This document shows positions 23,474 through 33,100 of a stretch of 59,064 bases of DNA, one piece after another. The stretch spans positions 1 to 59,064 of the forward strand of contig CALWSC010000012.1 in assembly GCA_944384105.1 (NCBI GenBank), given 5' to 3'. Position 1 is the stretch's first letter, and every line of letters begins with the position of its first letter. A program made the position numbers and the translations under genes. The stretch comes from an uncultured Lachnospiraceae bacterium. GTDB lineage: Bacteria > Bacillota > Clostridia > Lachnospirales > Lachnospiraceae. The notes under the pieces were generated by a model, which was given only the letters and a program-made list of their open reading frames with translations, made no database searches and was not told the DNA's origin.

Positions 23474-25012
23474 ATGATAAAAATTCAAGAGTACAGAGGT
23501 CATATTCGCAACTGGAAAGCGCTCTGCGCAGAACTTGGAATCGACAGCACGCTGTCCAGAGAGGAGCGGGAGGAACAGATTATTGTGCGGGCGTACGAAA
23601 AGTGGGGCTGCCGTATGGCGGATCATATCTATGGCATGTTTGCATTCGCGCTGTGGGACGAGGAGAAGGAGGAGCTGTTCTGTCTGAGAGATCAGTTTGG
23701 AACGAAGCCCTTCTATTATTATCAGACCGCGGACGGCGGGCTGCTGTACGGTTCCTCCATCCGAAGCATCATGGAGCAGCCGGGATTCGTAAAGGAGCTT
23801 AACGAGGAGATGCTGCAGCTTTATCTGAGCCTGACATATGTGGCTGGAGAGGATACGTTCTTTAAGGGACTGAAAAAACTGATGCCCGGCAGATACCTGA
23901 TCTGGAAGAACGGCAGCCTGAGCATCAAGCGCTACTGGTCACCGCAGTTTCATCCGGATGAGAGCAAATCTCTGGAAGACTGGGCAGATGAGATCCACAC
24001 GACGCTGCAGCACGTGATGACAGAGGTAAAGACGGAGGATGAGACGGCAGAGTCTTTCCTGTCCGGAGGGGTGGATTCCTCTTATGTTCTCGCTATGTCA
24101 GACGCACAGATGACGGATTCGTGCGGTTATGAGGAGGAGCGTTTCGATGAGTCCATTCTGGCGCAGAAGACGGCAGCGCTTCTGGGAAGGAAGAATTCCA
24201 GATGCGTGATTACGCCAGAGCAGTATTTCGAAGCCGTTCCTTATGTAATGTATCATATGGAACAGCCTCTGGGCGACGCTTCCGCAATCGTATTTGCAAT
24301 CGCATGCCGGGCGACAGCGGAGCACACGAAGCTGTGCTACTCCGGAGAGGGCTCCGATGAGTTCTTTGGAGGATACAACATGTACCGCAACGCGGAGCGC
24401 TACGGTGATAACCTGAAGACGTTCTATGTCGGAAACACAAATATTATGAAAGAGGATGAGAAGAAGAGAATCCTGAAGAACTACCATGAGGGAGTGCTTC
24501 CGATTAACCTGGTGAAGGATATTTATGAGGAGACAGAAGGACTGGATCCGCTGACAAAGATGTCAGATGTGGATATTCAGATCTGGCTGGAAGGCGATAT
24601 TTATCTGAATGTCGACAAGATGAGTACTGCAGCGGGCCTGGAGATCCGTATGCCGCTCACGGATATGAGAATTTTCGACATTGCGTCCCGTATGCCGTCC
24701 GCATATAAGGTGACGAGTGATCAGAACAAGGTAGCACTGCGCACGGCGGCGGCGAAAGTTCTGCCGGAGGAGATCGCATTCCGCAAGAAGCTCGGATTCA
24801 TCGTACCGATCCGCATTTGGATGGCAGATGACCGCTACAATCAGGACGTAAGAGAGAAGCTCTTCGGAAGCAGCGCAGAGAAGTTTTTCCATGTGGATGA
24901 GATCCGGGCAATCTTCGATGATTACGTGGGCGGAAACTCAGATAACTGGAGAAAAATCTGGACGATTTATACCTTCCTTGTATGGTATGAGGAGTATTTC
25001 GTAAAACGATAA
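23474..25012 (+). CDS. asnB: Asparagine synthetase B-like, missing the N-terminal glutaminase nucleophile
   Basis: A 512-residue protein. The C-terminal synthetase domain is complete, with SFLSGGVDSSYVLAMS (ATP pyrophosphatase loop, near 195) and CYSGEGSDEFFGGY (near 289). The N-terminal domain starts where ordinary AsnB has its FNGEIYNY strand (here IQEYRGHIRNWKAL), so about 70 residues, including the catalytic Cys that follows Met1 in AsnB and the HRGPD region, are absent. DNA upstream does not encode them in any frame. Glutamine use is therefore unlikely unless another protein supplies it; free ammonia is the simpler donor. The ribosome site is modest (AGAAGAGG, ten bases away). Confidence 0.85.
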   Translation: MIKIQEYRGHIRNWKALCAELGIDSTLSREEREEQIIVRAYEKWGCRMADHIYGMFAFALWDEEKEELFCLRDQFGTKPFYYYQTADGGLLYGSSIRSIMEQPGFVKELNEEMLQLYLSLTYVAGEDTFFKGLKKLMPGRYLIWKNGSLSIKRYWSPQFHPDESKSLEDWADEIHTTLQHVMTEVKTEDETAESFLSGGVDSSYVLAMSDAQMTDSCGYEEERFDESILAQKTAALLGRKNSRCVITPEQYFEAVPYVMYHMEQPLGDASAIVFAIACRATAEHTKLCYSGEGSDEFFGGYNMYRNAERYGDNLKTFYVGNTNIMKEDEKKRILKNYHEGVLPINLVKDIYEETEGLDPLTKMSDVDIQIWLEGDIYLNVDKMSTAAGLEIRMPLTDMRIFDIASRMPSAYKVTSDQNKVALRTAAAKVLPEEIAFRKKLGFIVPIRIWMADDRYNQDVREKLFGSSAEKFFHVDEIRAIFDDYVGGNSDNWRKIWTIYTFLVWYEEYFVKR

Positions 25013-25032
25013 ATAAAGCAGTAAAAGGGAAA

Positions 25033-25186
25033 TTGACAAAGCTTTGAGAGTATGCTAATATCCAGTGTGGATAAAAGTAAACGGGAGGAGTACCTGCGTG
25101 CACATGATTCGCAGGAATGAAGCGCAGGCGTTACCGTACAAGAATGATTCTCCTGCCCTGTCTTTTGAGATGGGGCAGGATTTTTT
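25033..25186 (+). promoter_or_regulatory. trpS promoter and structured leader with terminator
   Basis: -35 TTGACA (25033-25038), a 17-bp spacer, extended -10 TGC-TAATAT (25056-25061). In the leader, CCTGCG (25093-25098) can pair with either of two CGCAGG copies (25110-25115, 25123-25128). GGGAGGAG (25083-25090) can pair with CTCCTGCCC (25150-25158), which is also the 5' arm of the terminator TCCTGCCC/GGGCAGGA (25151-25158 with 25173-25180) plus T6. This is the layout of an attenuator. The ligand is unknown, and no clear T-box core was found. Confidence 0.65.
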
Positions 25187-25212
25187 ATTGACCTGAGGAG
25201 GCAAAAACAGAG

Positions 25213-26304
25213 ATGGGAAAAATTATACTTACAGGAGACAGACCCACGGGAAGACTGCATGTGGGCCATTATGTGGGATCTCTGAGAAGACGTGTAGAGC
25301 TTCAGAATTCCGGAGAATATGACAAGACATTTATCATGATTGCAGACGCGCAGGCGCTGACGGACAACATCGAGAATCCTGAGAAGGTTCGCCAGAATAT
25401 CATCGAGGTGGCGCTTGACTATCTCGCATGCGGGCTGGATCCGGCGAAATCGACGCTGTTTATTCAGTCTCAGATCGCTGAGCTGTGCGAGCTGACCTTC
25501 TATTATATGGATCTCGTGACCGTATCGAGACTTCAGAGAAATCCAACGGTGAAGTCTGAGATCAAGATGCGCAACTTTGAGGCAAGCATTCCGGTCGGGT
25601 TCTTCACATATCCGATCAGCCAGGCAGCGGACATCACCGCGTTTAAGGCAACGACGGTTCCGGTCGGGGAGGATCAGCTTCCGATGATTGAGCAGACAAG
25701 AGAGATTGTGCGTAAGTTTAATGCCGTGTATGAGGAGGTTCTGGTGGAGCCTGAGGTGCTGCTGCCCGAAAATGACGCCTGCATGAGACTTCCGGGCATC
25801 GACGGCAAGGCGAAGATGAGCAAGTCCCTGGGAAACTGTATTTACCTGGCAGACAGTGCGGACGAAGTCAGAAAGAAAATTATGAGCATGTACACGGATC
25901 CGGAGCATATCCAGGTCAGCGATCCGGGTCATATCGAGGGAAATACGGTATTCACCTATCTGGACGCATTCTGCCGTCCGGAGCATTTTGAGAGATACCT
26001 TCCGGATTACGCAGATCTGAATGAGCTCAAAGCGCATTATCAGAGAGGCGGACTTGGAGATGTAAAGGTGAAGAAGTTCCTCAATAACATCATTCAGGAG
26101 GAGCTTGAGCCTATCCGCACCCGCAGAAAAGAATTTGAAAAAGACATTCCGGCAATCTACGAGATGCTCAAGAAGGGAAGCGACATCGCAAGAGAAGTGG
26201 CGGCGCAGACACTGTCTGAGGTTAAGCGTGCGATGAAGATCAACTATTTTGAAGATATGGCACTGATTCAGTCTCAGGCAGAGAAGTACGGGCAGGAGTC
26301 ATGA
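25213..26304 (+). CDS. trpS: Tryptophanyl-tRNA synthetase
   Basis: A 363-residue class I synthetase charging tRNA-Trp. The HIGH-like signature is [12 protein letters not shown] at 12-23; KMSKS is in [10 protein letters not shown] near 200. The length is slightly above the usual ~330. The start ATG has GAGGAGG about eleven bases upstream, inside the region following the leader terminator. The stop codon overlaps the start of an acetyltransferase gene. Confidence 0.96.
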   Translation: MGKIILTGDRPTGRLHVGHYVGSLRRRVELQNSGEYDKTFIMIADAQALTDNIENPEKVRQNIIEVALDYLACGLDPAKSTLFIQSQIAELCELTFYYMDLVTVSRLQRNPTVKSEIKMRNFEASIPVGFFTYPISQAADITAFKATTVPVGEDQLPMIEQTREIVRKFNAVYEEVLVEPEVLLPENDACMRLPGIDGKAKMSKSLGNCIYLADSADEVRKKIMSMYTDPEHIQVSDPGHIEGNTVFTYLDAFCRPEHFERYLPDYADLNELKAHYQRGGLGDVKVKKFLNNIIQEELEPIRTRRKEFEKDIPAIYEMLKKGSDIAREVAAQTLSEVKRAMKINYFEDMALIQSQAEKYGQES

Positions 26305-26753
26305 GAATACGCAGATATCAGAGCAGTGATTTAAAAGAGATGGCAGAGCTGTTCTACGACACGGTTCATACGGTGAATGCCCGGGATTATACGAAGGAGC
26401 AGCTCGATGCCTGGGCGGACGGCAATCCTGATTTAGAGACATGGGACCAGTCTTTTCAGGCGCACGAGACGCTGATTGCCGAAGAGGACGGCAGAATAGC
26501 CGGATTCGCGGACATGGACCGGACGGGGTATCTGGATCGCCTGTATGTACACAGCGCATATCAGGGGCGGGGAATTGCTACCCTGCTGTGTGATCTTCTG
26601 GAGGAACTGGCCGAGGGAAGCGTGATTACTGTTCACGCTTCTGTCACGGCAAAACCGTTTTTTGAGCACCGTGGATACCGCGCAGTGAAGCGCCAGCAGG
26701 TAGAGAGAAAAGGAATTCTGCTTACAAACTATATAATGGAAAAAAATAAATAG
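26301..26753 (+). CDS. GNAT-family N-acetyltransferase
   Basis: A 150-residue protein. The acetyl-CoA loop is [12 protein letters not shown] near 93-104, preceded by a [20 protein letters not shown] strand that is typical of YafP-like GNAT enzymes. A C-terminal [13 protein letters not shown] segment completes the fold. It overlaps trpS by ATGA, so translation is coupled. The acceptor substrate is unknown. Confidence 0.88.
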   Translation: MRIRRYQSSDLKEMAELFYDTVHTVNARDYTKEQLDAWADGNPDLETWDQSFQAHETLIAEEDGRIAGFADMDRTGYLDRLYVHSAYQGRGIATLLCDLLEELAEGSVITVHASVTAKPFFEHRGYRAVKRQQVERKGILLTNYIMEKNK

Positions 26754-26773
26754 AGTTCGAAAGGACATGGAAC

Positions 26774-27442
26774 ATGCGAAAAGCAGTATTTATGGATTTT
26801 TACGGTACGGCTGTATACGAAAACGGACCTCATTCCGAGGAGGTCATACGCCGGATCTTTCGGACCGGCAATGCACAAAACCCTGAAGAGATCGTATTAT
26901 ACTGGTGGAAAGAGTACGGCAGCTTTTTGCAGGACTGTGTGGGAGATAACTATCGCAGACAGTTCGATCTGGCTCTGGAGTGCCTGCAGAGATGCCTGGA
27001 TAAATTTGAGGCGGATCTGGATGCTGGAGAGCTCAGGGATATGATGGTAAAGCACTGGTGCTGCCCTCCGATGTATGAAGATGCAAAGCAGTTTCTTGAA
27101 AGTATAAGGGAACCTGTGTATTTTGTCACAAACAGCGACGATATGTTTATGCAGGAAGCGGTGAGAAATCTGAAGCTGACACCGGCAGGAATTATCACGA
27201 GTGAGGAAGCGCGCTTCGCGAAGCCTCACAGAGAGTTATTCCGGTATGCTCTGGAAAAGACAGGGCTTGCTCCGGAGGAAGTTGTGCATATCGGGGATTC
27301 CCTGAAGGGTGACGCGCTGTGTCCCATGTCGCTGGGAATACGGGCGATATGGCTGAACCGCGGAAGAAAACCAGTGCCGGAAGGAGTAACCGCCGCCGCC
27401 GATCTTCGGCAGGCAGCAGAACTTCTGGCAGCCATAAAATGA
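26774..27442 (+). CDS. HAD-superfamily hydrolase
   Basis: A 222-residue phosphatase-like protein with HAD motif I FMDFYGTAV (6-14), motif II VYFVTNSDD, the KPH lysine region and motif IV HIGDSLKGDAL. In motif I the second Asp, two residues after the nucleophile in phosphatases, is Tyr (DFYGT). This is unusual and may change activity, although DFYGT is found in other HAD proteins annotated as hydrolases. The helical cap is large. Ribosome site GAAAGGA. It lies 20 bp after the acetyltransferase gene. Confidence 0.8.
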   Translation: MRKAVFMDFYGTAVYENGPHSEEVIRRIFRTGNAQNPEEIVLYWWKEYGSFLQDCVGDNYRRQFDLALECLQRCLDKFEADLDAGELRDMMVKHWCCPPMYEDAKQFLESIREPVYFVTNSDDMFMQEAVRNLKLTPAGIITSEEARFAKPHRELFRYALEKTGLAPEEVVHIGDSLKGDALCPMSLGIRAIWLNRGRKPVPEGVTAAADLRQAAELLAAIK

Positions 27443-27469
27443 TATAAGTCAATGGAAGGCGGGAGCAGT

Positions 27470-28759
27470 ATGCCGCAAAAAGACTATACGGCTGCATTTA
27501 AGGTAATAGAAAATTTCTTTTGTGCGTATCTGTTAGAGCACGATGCGCAGAAAGCGATTTCCCTGGCAGCAGAGGATATTTATTTTACAGATTTGAATAA
27601 TAAGGCGCTGTTTGGAAGGGATGTGATGGCAGAATATCTCGCGGTGAGATTTTCTCAAAAGCAGATTCCGGCAGCGCACACAATCACACAGTATAAAGAA
27701 AAAAATATAGAAGGATCAACGGTCAGCTCGTTTTTGATTGAAAGCGAAAAAGAAGACTGGCATGTGCGGGCGACTGCGGTAGTGCGCGGAGGGAAACTGC
27801 AGGCGCTGCACTGTTCGGGCAGAGAAACCGGACAGGAACATCTGCAGTTTAAGGGAGAGAGTCCCGGAAATGTCTACGGGATGCTGCCGGGTGCCGTGTT
27901 CTGCGGATATATTGAGGAAGGATTTCCGCTCTGGTTTGTTAATCAGGAATTTTTAGAGCTGACCGGCTATACATACGAAGAATTTTTCGAGAAAACAAAG
28001 GGCAGGCTTACAGAAATTTTCCGGGTGCAGGATAAGGAGAGAATTTGCCGGGATATCCGGGAAGGTCTCAAGACCAAGGGCAGATATGAGATAGAATACA
28101 GGATTAAAAGAAAAGACGGAAGCTTTTTCTGGGCGCATATCCTGGGAATTCACGTGCGGATGCAGGATGGGCGTATGATATTGATCAATGTAATGTTTGA
28201 TGTTTCGAAGAACCGACAGATCAGGCAAATACTGCAGGAGGAAAATGTAAGGGACGATCTGACCGGCGCGCTTAACCGCAGAGGAGGGGAACGGCTGCTC
28301 AAAGAACATCTGAAGATGGAGCAGAATGCTATATTTGTGCTCATGGATATTGATAATTTTAAGAAGGTCAACGACATTTACGGGCATATAATGGGAGATA
28401 AAGTCCTGATTTACGTTGCCGGACTCCTTAGAAAGTCATTCCGGGAAACAGATGTCATTTTCAGGCTGGGAGGCGATGAGTTTGCAATTTTTGCATGTCC
28501 CTGCAGCTCCGCTTCGCACATTGAGAAAAAGCTGAGCAATATCAACCGGTGTTTTCATAAGAAAATCATGGAAAGTCTTCCGATGAGCACGGCGTCTTTA
28601 TCCTTTGGAGGGATTCAGTGTGCGGGATGCAGAGATATTACCGCTCTGTACCGTGAGGCGGACCGTGTTCTGTATGAAGTTAAACGCACAAAGAAGGGAA
28701 GCTGCATCATCCGGCAGATGGCGGACGGCGGGGATACAGGATCAACGATTATATCATAA
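27470..28759 (+). CDS. Diguanylate cyclase: NTF2-like, PAS and GGDEF domains
   Basis: A 429-residue protein making cyclic di-GMP. Residues 1-120 resemble a SnoaL/NTF2-like sensor (FFCAYLLEHDAQKAI). A PAS domain spans about 140-250 (GYTYEEFFEK, then RKDGSFFWAHILG). The GGDEF domain is at about 265-425, with RLGGDEFAIF near 332-341. An inhibitory-site RETD lies exactly five residues before GGDEF. No membrane segment, so probably cytosolic. The start at 27470 has GGCGGGAG four bases upstream; the ATG at 27452 has no site. Confidence 0.9.
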   Translation: MPQKDYTAAFKVIENFFCAYLLEHDAQKAISLAAEDIYFTDLNNKALFGRDVMAEYLAVRFSQKQIPAAHTITQYKEKNIEGSTVSSFLIESEKEDWHVRATAVVRGGKLQALHCSGRETGQEHLQFKGESPGNVYGMLPGAVFCGYIEEGFPLWFVNQEFLELTGYTYEEFFEKTKGRLTEIFRVQDKERICRDIREGLKTKGRYEIEYRIKRKDGSFFWAHILGIHVRMQDGRMILINVMFDVSKNRQIRQILQEENVRDDLTGALNRRGGERLLKEHLKMEQNAIFVLMDIDNFKKVNDIYGHIMGDKVLIYVAGLLRKSFRETDVIFRLGGDEFAIFACPCSSASHIEKKLSNINRCFHKKIMESLPMSTASLSFGGIQCAGCRDITALYREADRVLYEVKRTKKGSCIIRQMADGGDTGSTIIS

Positions 28760-28772
28760 AGAGGGATGACGA

Positions 28773-30116
28773 ATGACAAATGACATGACGAGAGGGAATC
28801 CGATAAAGCTGATTATCAGTTTTATGATTCCTGTCTGCCTGGGAAATATTTTCCAGCAATTTTATAATATTGCGGATTCGATTATAGCCGGACAGTTTCT
28901 GGGCGTGGATGCGCTTGCAGCGATCGGAAGCACGGGATCACTGATCTTTTTCGTGACCGGATGGCTTAACGGTCTCTCAAGCGGATTCGCGATTTACGTA
29001 GCTCAGTGTTTCGGCGCGAAGGACTTTAAGCGGATGCGGCATTATATTGCGATGTCGATCTATCTGTGCGTGTTTTTCACCGTGATCATGACCGTGGGAT
29101 TCCTGATTGCAAACGAGCCGATTTTAAGGCTGATGAACGCTCCCGAGGAGCTTTTGGGAGATATTAAGTGGTATATGGCGATTATTTACGCCGGATTGTT
29201 TGCAACATGCGCCTACAATGCGCTTGCGGCGGTACTGCGTGCGCTGGGTGACAGTAAGTCTCCGCTGTATTTCCTGATTATATCAGCGATCATCAATGTG
29301 GTGCTGGATATTGCGTTTATCGTGCTGTTCGGCATGGGTGTGGAGGGCTGCGGATATGCAACCGTAATCGCTCAGGGAATTTCTGCGCTGCTGTGCCTGG
29401 TCTACATAGCCAGGAAATTTGACGTCCTGAAGCTCCATAAAGAGGACTTCAGATTTTCCATGGAGAGTATCAAAAAATTGCTGGCGCTGGGCGTACCGAT
29501 GGGACTGCAGTTTTCCATCACAGCGATTGGAACGATCATCGTACAGGGAGCGATCAATGTTTACGGCGCTGTCTATATGGCGGGATTCTCTGCGGCAGGG
29601 AAGATTCAAAATATCATCAGCACCGTATTTATCGCGTTCGGCGCAACCATCGCGACCTATGTGGGACAGAACCGCGGTGCAGGCAGAATGGACCGTGTGC
29701 GCAAGGGTGTGTATATGACGCAGGGAATGATTCTTGTGTGGAGTTTTGTGCTGATGGCAGTTATTCATTTCTTCGGGCAGTATCTGATGCTGATCTTTGT
29801 GGATGGCTCGGAGACAGGGGTATTAAGCGCTGCTCAGACGTACTTTGATACCGTGGGATGGGCGTATCCGTTCCTGGGAAGTATCTTCCTGTACCGAAAC
29901 GCGCTGCAGGGTATGGGATATGGACTTGTTCCCATGCTGGGAGGTGTGTTCGAGCTTGCGGCAAGAGCCGGGATCGTGCTTTTTGTGGCGGGAAAGACGA
30001 GCTTTGCGGGCGTCTGTATGTCCGATCCGGCTGCATGGCTTGCAGCGCTCATACCGCTTGTGCCGTATTATTTCTGGATCATGAAAAAGCATAAGGCGGC
30101 AGAAGCCGCAGTTTAG
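28773..30116 (+). CDS. MATE-family efflux transporter
   Basis: A 447-residue, twelve-segment antiporter. The start (MTNDMTRGNPIKLIISFMIPVCLGNIFQQ split over the first helix) and FYNIADSIIAGQFLG are typical of bacterial MATE proteins of the NorM/DinF class, which exchange sodium or protons for drugs or metabolites. A GAGGG lies before the ATG, and the gene begins 13 bp after the cyclase gene, so the two are probably co-transcribed. The substrate is unknown. Confidence 0.92.
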   Translation: MTNDMTRGNPIKLIISFMIPVCLGNIFQQFYNIADSIIAGQFLGVDALAAIGSTGSLIFFVTGWLNGLSSGFAIYVAQCFGAKDFKRMRHYIAMSIYLCVFFTVIMTVGFLIANEPILRLMNAPEELLGDIKWYMAIIYAGLFATCAYNALAAVLRALGDSKSPLYFLIISAIINVVLDIAFIVLFGMGVEGCGYATVIAQGISALLCLVYIARKFDVLKLHKEDFRFSMESIKKLLALGVPMGLQFSITAIGTIIVQGAINVYGAVYMAGFSAAGKIQNIISTVFIAFGATIATYVGQNRGAGRMDRVRKGVYMTQGMILVWSFVLMAVIHFFGQYLMLIFVDGSETGVLSAAQTYFDTVGWAYPFLGSIFLYRNALQGMGYGLVPMLGGVFELAARAGIVLFVAGKTSFAGVCMSDPAAWLAALIPLVPYYFWIMKKHKAAEAAV

Positions 30117-30122
30117 GGAAGT

Positions 30123-30158
30123 GCCGGCGCGCAGAAGATTTTCTGCGCGTCGGCTTTT
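30123..30158 (+). terminator. Terminator after the MATE gene
   Basis: A 14-bp stem (30123-30136 with 30141-30154) with a GATT loop followed by TTTT. Confidence 0.85.
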
Positions 30159-30177
30159 GCATAGGAGGAAAAGAGAA

Positions 30178-33100
30178 ATGTATATTGCAGATTTACACAT
30201 TCATTCCAGGTATTCCCGTGCCACGAGCAGGGATGGAACGCCGGAGCAGCTGGAACTGTGGGCGAGGCGCAAAGGAATCCATATCGTGGGTACCGGGGAT
30301 TTCACTCACCCTGCCTGGAGGGAGGAGTTAAGTGAAAAGCTGACCCCGGCGGAGGACGGACTGTATAGATTAAAAGAGGAGTACCGGATCCATGCGGCAG
30401 ATACGCCTGACTCTATACAGCCGCGGTTTGTGATCACCGGCGAAATCAGTTCGATTTACAAGAAATTCGGGAAGGTGCGCAAGGTGCACAGCCTCATTAT
30501 ACTGCCGAGTCTTGAGAGCGCCGGGTTGATCTCGCGCAAGCTGGAGGAAATCGGGAATATCCACTCAGACGGACGGCCGATCCTGGGGCTCGACTGCCGG
30601 GATCTTCTGGAAATTGTACTGGAGCTGGAGCCTGAGGCAATGTACGTGCCGGCGCATATCTGGACGCCGCACTTCTCACTGTTCGGGGCATTTTCCGGTT
30701 TTGATACGATAGAGGAGTGCTTCGGTGATTTGACCGGGAATATCCATGCGCTGGAGACAGGTCTGTCCTCGGATCCGCCGATGAACTGGCGGGTATCTGC
30801 GCTCGACCGCTTCCAGCTTATCTCAAATTCCGACGCTCACTCCCCGGCAAAGCTGGGCAGGGAGGCAAATCTGCTGGACTGCGAGCTTACGTATCAGGGA
30901 CTGAAAAAGGCGGTTGAGACAGGCGAGGGACTGTACGGTACGATTGAATTCTTCCCGGAGGAGGGGAAATATCACCTGGATGGGCACCGGAAATGCAGTC
31001 TCTGCCTGACACCTCTTGAGAGCGAGCGGTACGGGGGAATCTGCCCGGTGTGCGGCAGAAAGATTACGATCGGTGTGTTCCACCGTGTGGAGCAGCTCTC
31101 AGACCGCGCGGAAGGCTATAGGAAGCCGGGAGCAAAGGCATTTGAGAGTCTCGTGCCTCTGCCGGAGGTTATAGGCGCCGCGACCGGACATTCTGCGGCA
31201 GGTCAGAAGGTACAGAGAGAATATTTCCATATGCTGCAGAGGCTGGGCTCTGAATTTGAGATTCTGCGCGAGATACCGGCAGAGGAGATCCGCAGTGTTT
31301 CCGGGCGTATGATTGCTGAGGGAATCTCGCGGCTGCGCGCCGGGAAAGTCGAACGTATCCCCGGCTTTGACGGAGCGTATGGGACAATCCGGCTCTTTAA
31401 AGCGTCTGAGCTGGAGGATACAGACGGACAGATGGATTTCTTCTCACTCCTGAATATGGGCAGAGAACGCGTATCGGCAAAGGAGAAGGAAGAAACACAC
31501 GCGGAGGATTGTGTAAAGATGCCGGAGAGTGCGCAGCCGGAGAAGGTTAAGCCGCAGACCGGAATATCCGGCATCAGCGGCCTTAACGAAGGGCAGCAGC
31601 AGGCCGTGCGTGCGCAGCAGAGGAGAATCGCTGTCGCCGCCGGACCGGGAACAGGCAAAACAAAGACGCTGGTCGCTCACATCGTTTATCTGCTGGAGGC
31701 GAGAAAGGTAAAAGCGGCTGAGATCACGGCCGTCACATTTACCAATCAGGCTGCAGCGGAGCTGAGGGAGCGAATCCAGAGAGAGGCGGGCAGGAAAAAG
31801 AGAATCAGCGCGATGCAGATTGGAACGTTTCACGCGATCTGTCTGGCATTTCTGAAAACACAGGGGATCGTGTTTACACTCGCCGATGACGCGGCACTGC
31901 AGGCGCTTGCCGGTCAAGCAGTAAAGGAAGCGGGGTTAAAAATGCCGGTAAGGAAATTTCTTGAGGCTGTCTCAGCCAGGAAGTCCGGCGCAGCAGAGGA
32001 GAACAGCCAGATGGATGAGGCAGTTCGCATCTATGCAGAAGCGCTGAGAGCAAGAAAGCTCTTTGACTTCGATGATCTGCTGTTGGAGACGATTCGCCTG
32101 ATTGAGGAAGGGAAAGCGCAGAAGGGATGGGAGAAGGCGTTCTCGTATCTGCTTGTCGATGAGTTTCAGGACATCAACCCGCTGCAGTACCGGCTGATGT
32201 GCACGTGGAATAAGATGGGAAGAGAGCTGTTTGTGATCGGCGATCCGGATCAGTCGATTTACGGCTTCCGCGGCGCCGATGCAGGCTGCTTTGACCGGCT
32301 CAGAAGCGAGTACGGGGAGCTGGAGATCATCAGGCTTGAGGAGAATTACCGGTGCGCGCCGCAGATCCTGGACGCTGCGCTCAGGGTGATTTCCGGCAAT
32401 CCCGGAGGTGAGCGGGTTCTGCATGCAAACTGTCCGCAGTCTGTTCCCGTACGTCTGGCACAGGCGGGAACAGAGATGGGAGAAGCGATCTTCACTGCAA
32501 AGGAGATCAGCCGCCTCGCCGGAGGTATCGGCATGCTGGAGGCGCACGATGCCGCGGAACAGTCTGACCGAGAAAAGCTCAGAAGCTTTGACGAGATAGC
32601 GGTACTCTGCCGCACGCACCGCCAGATAGAACTGGTGGAAAAATGTCTGCGTCAGGAGGGAATTCCGTATATCGCTGCCGGAAGGGAGTCATTTCTGGAA
32701 GACGAGACGGTAGCGCGAAGCCTCGCGTTTTTCCGAAGCGCAGTCAATCCGCAGGACATTACATCGCGGGAAGAGTGTCTGCCGCTGCTGATTCCGGATA
32801 TGGCGGACGGCAGACTTCAGCTTGAGGGAGAGGAGAGCATAAACCCTGTAGCGGAGGCCGTATATGAGAAGTGGGCAGGAAAGTACGCACCTCTGTGTTT
32901 AAAGGGCAGGCCGGGAAAGGTCTTGGAGCAGTGGCTGGACGAGCTGCACATTGAGAAGAACAGTGCAGTGCAGAAGCTGCTGGACATGACCGTGTTCTAT
33001 AAAAATATAAAAGGGCTGCTTGAGGCGGTAAGCCTTGGAGTGGAGAGCGACTTAAAGCGCTGCGGAGGAAAGAATTATACATCAGGCGCTGTTACCCTCA

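Noticed and set aside
25062-25186. Classical T-box upstream of trpS
   Set aside because: GGCGTTACCG is only loosely like the T-box consensus, and no stem I with a UGG specifier was found. Left open as an unclassified leader.
24967-26037. Long minus-strand open frame antisense to trpS
   Set aside because: It lies wholly opposite well-supported coding sequence, has no ribosome site, and its translation is rich in His, Arg and Leu, as expected for shadow frames.
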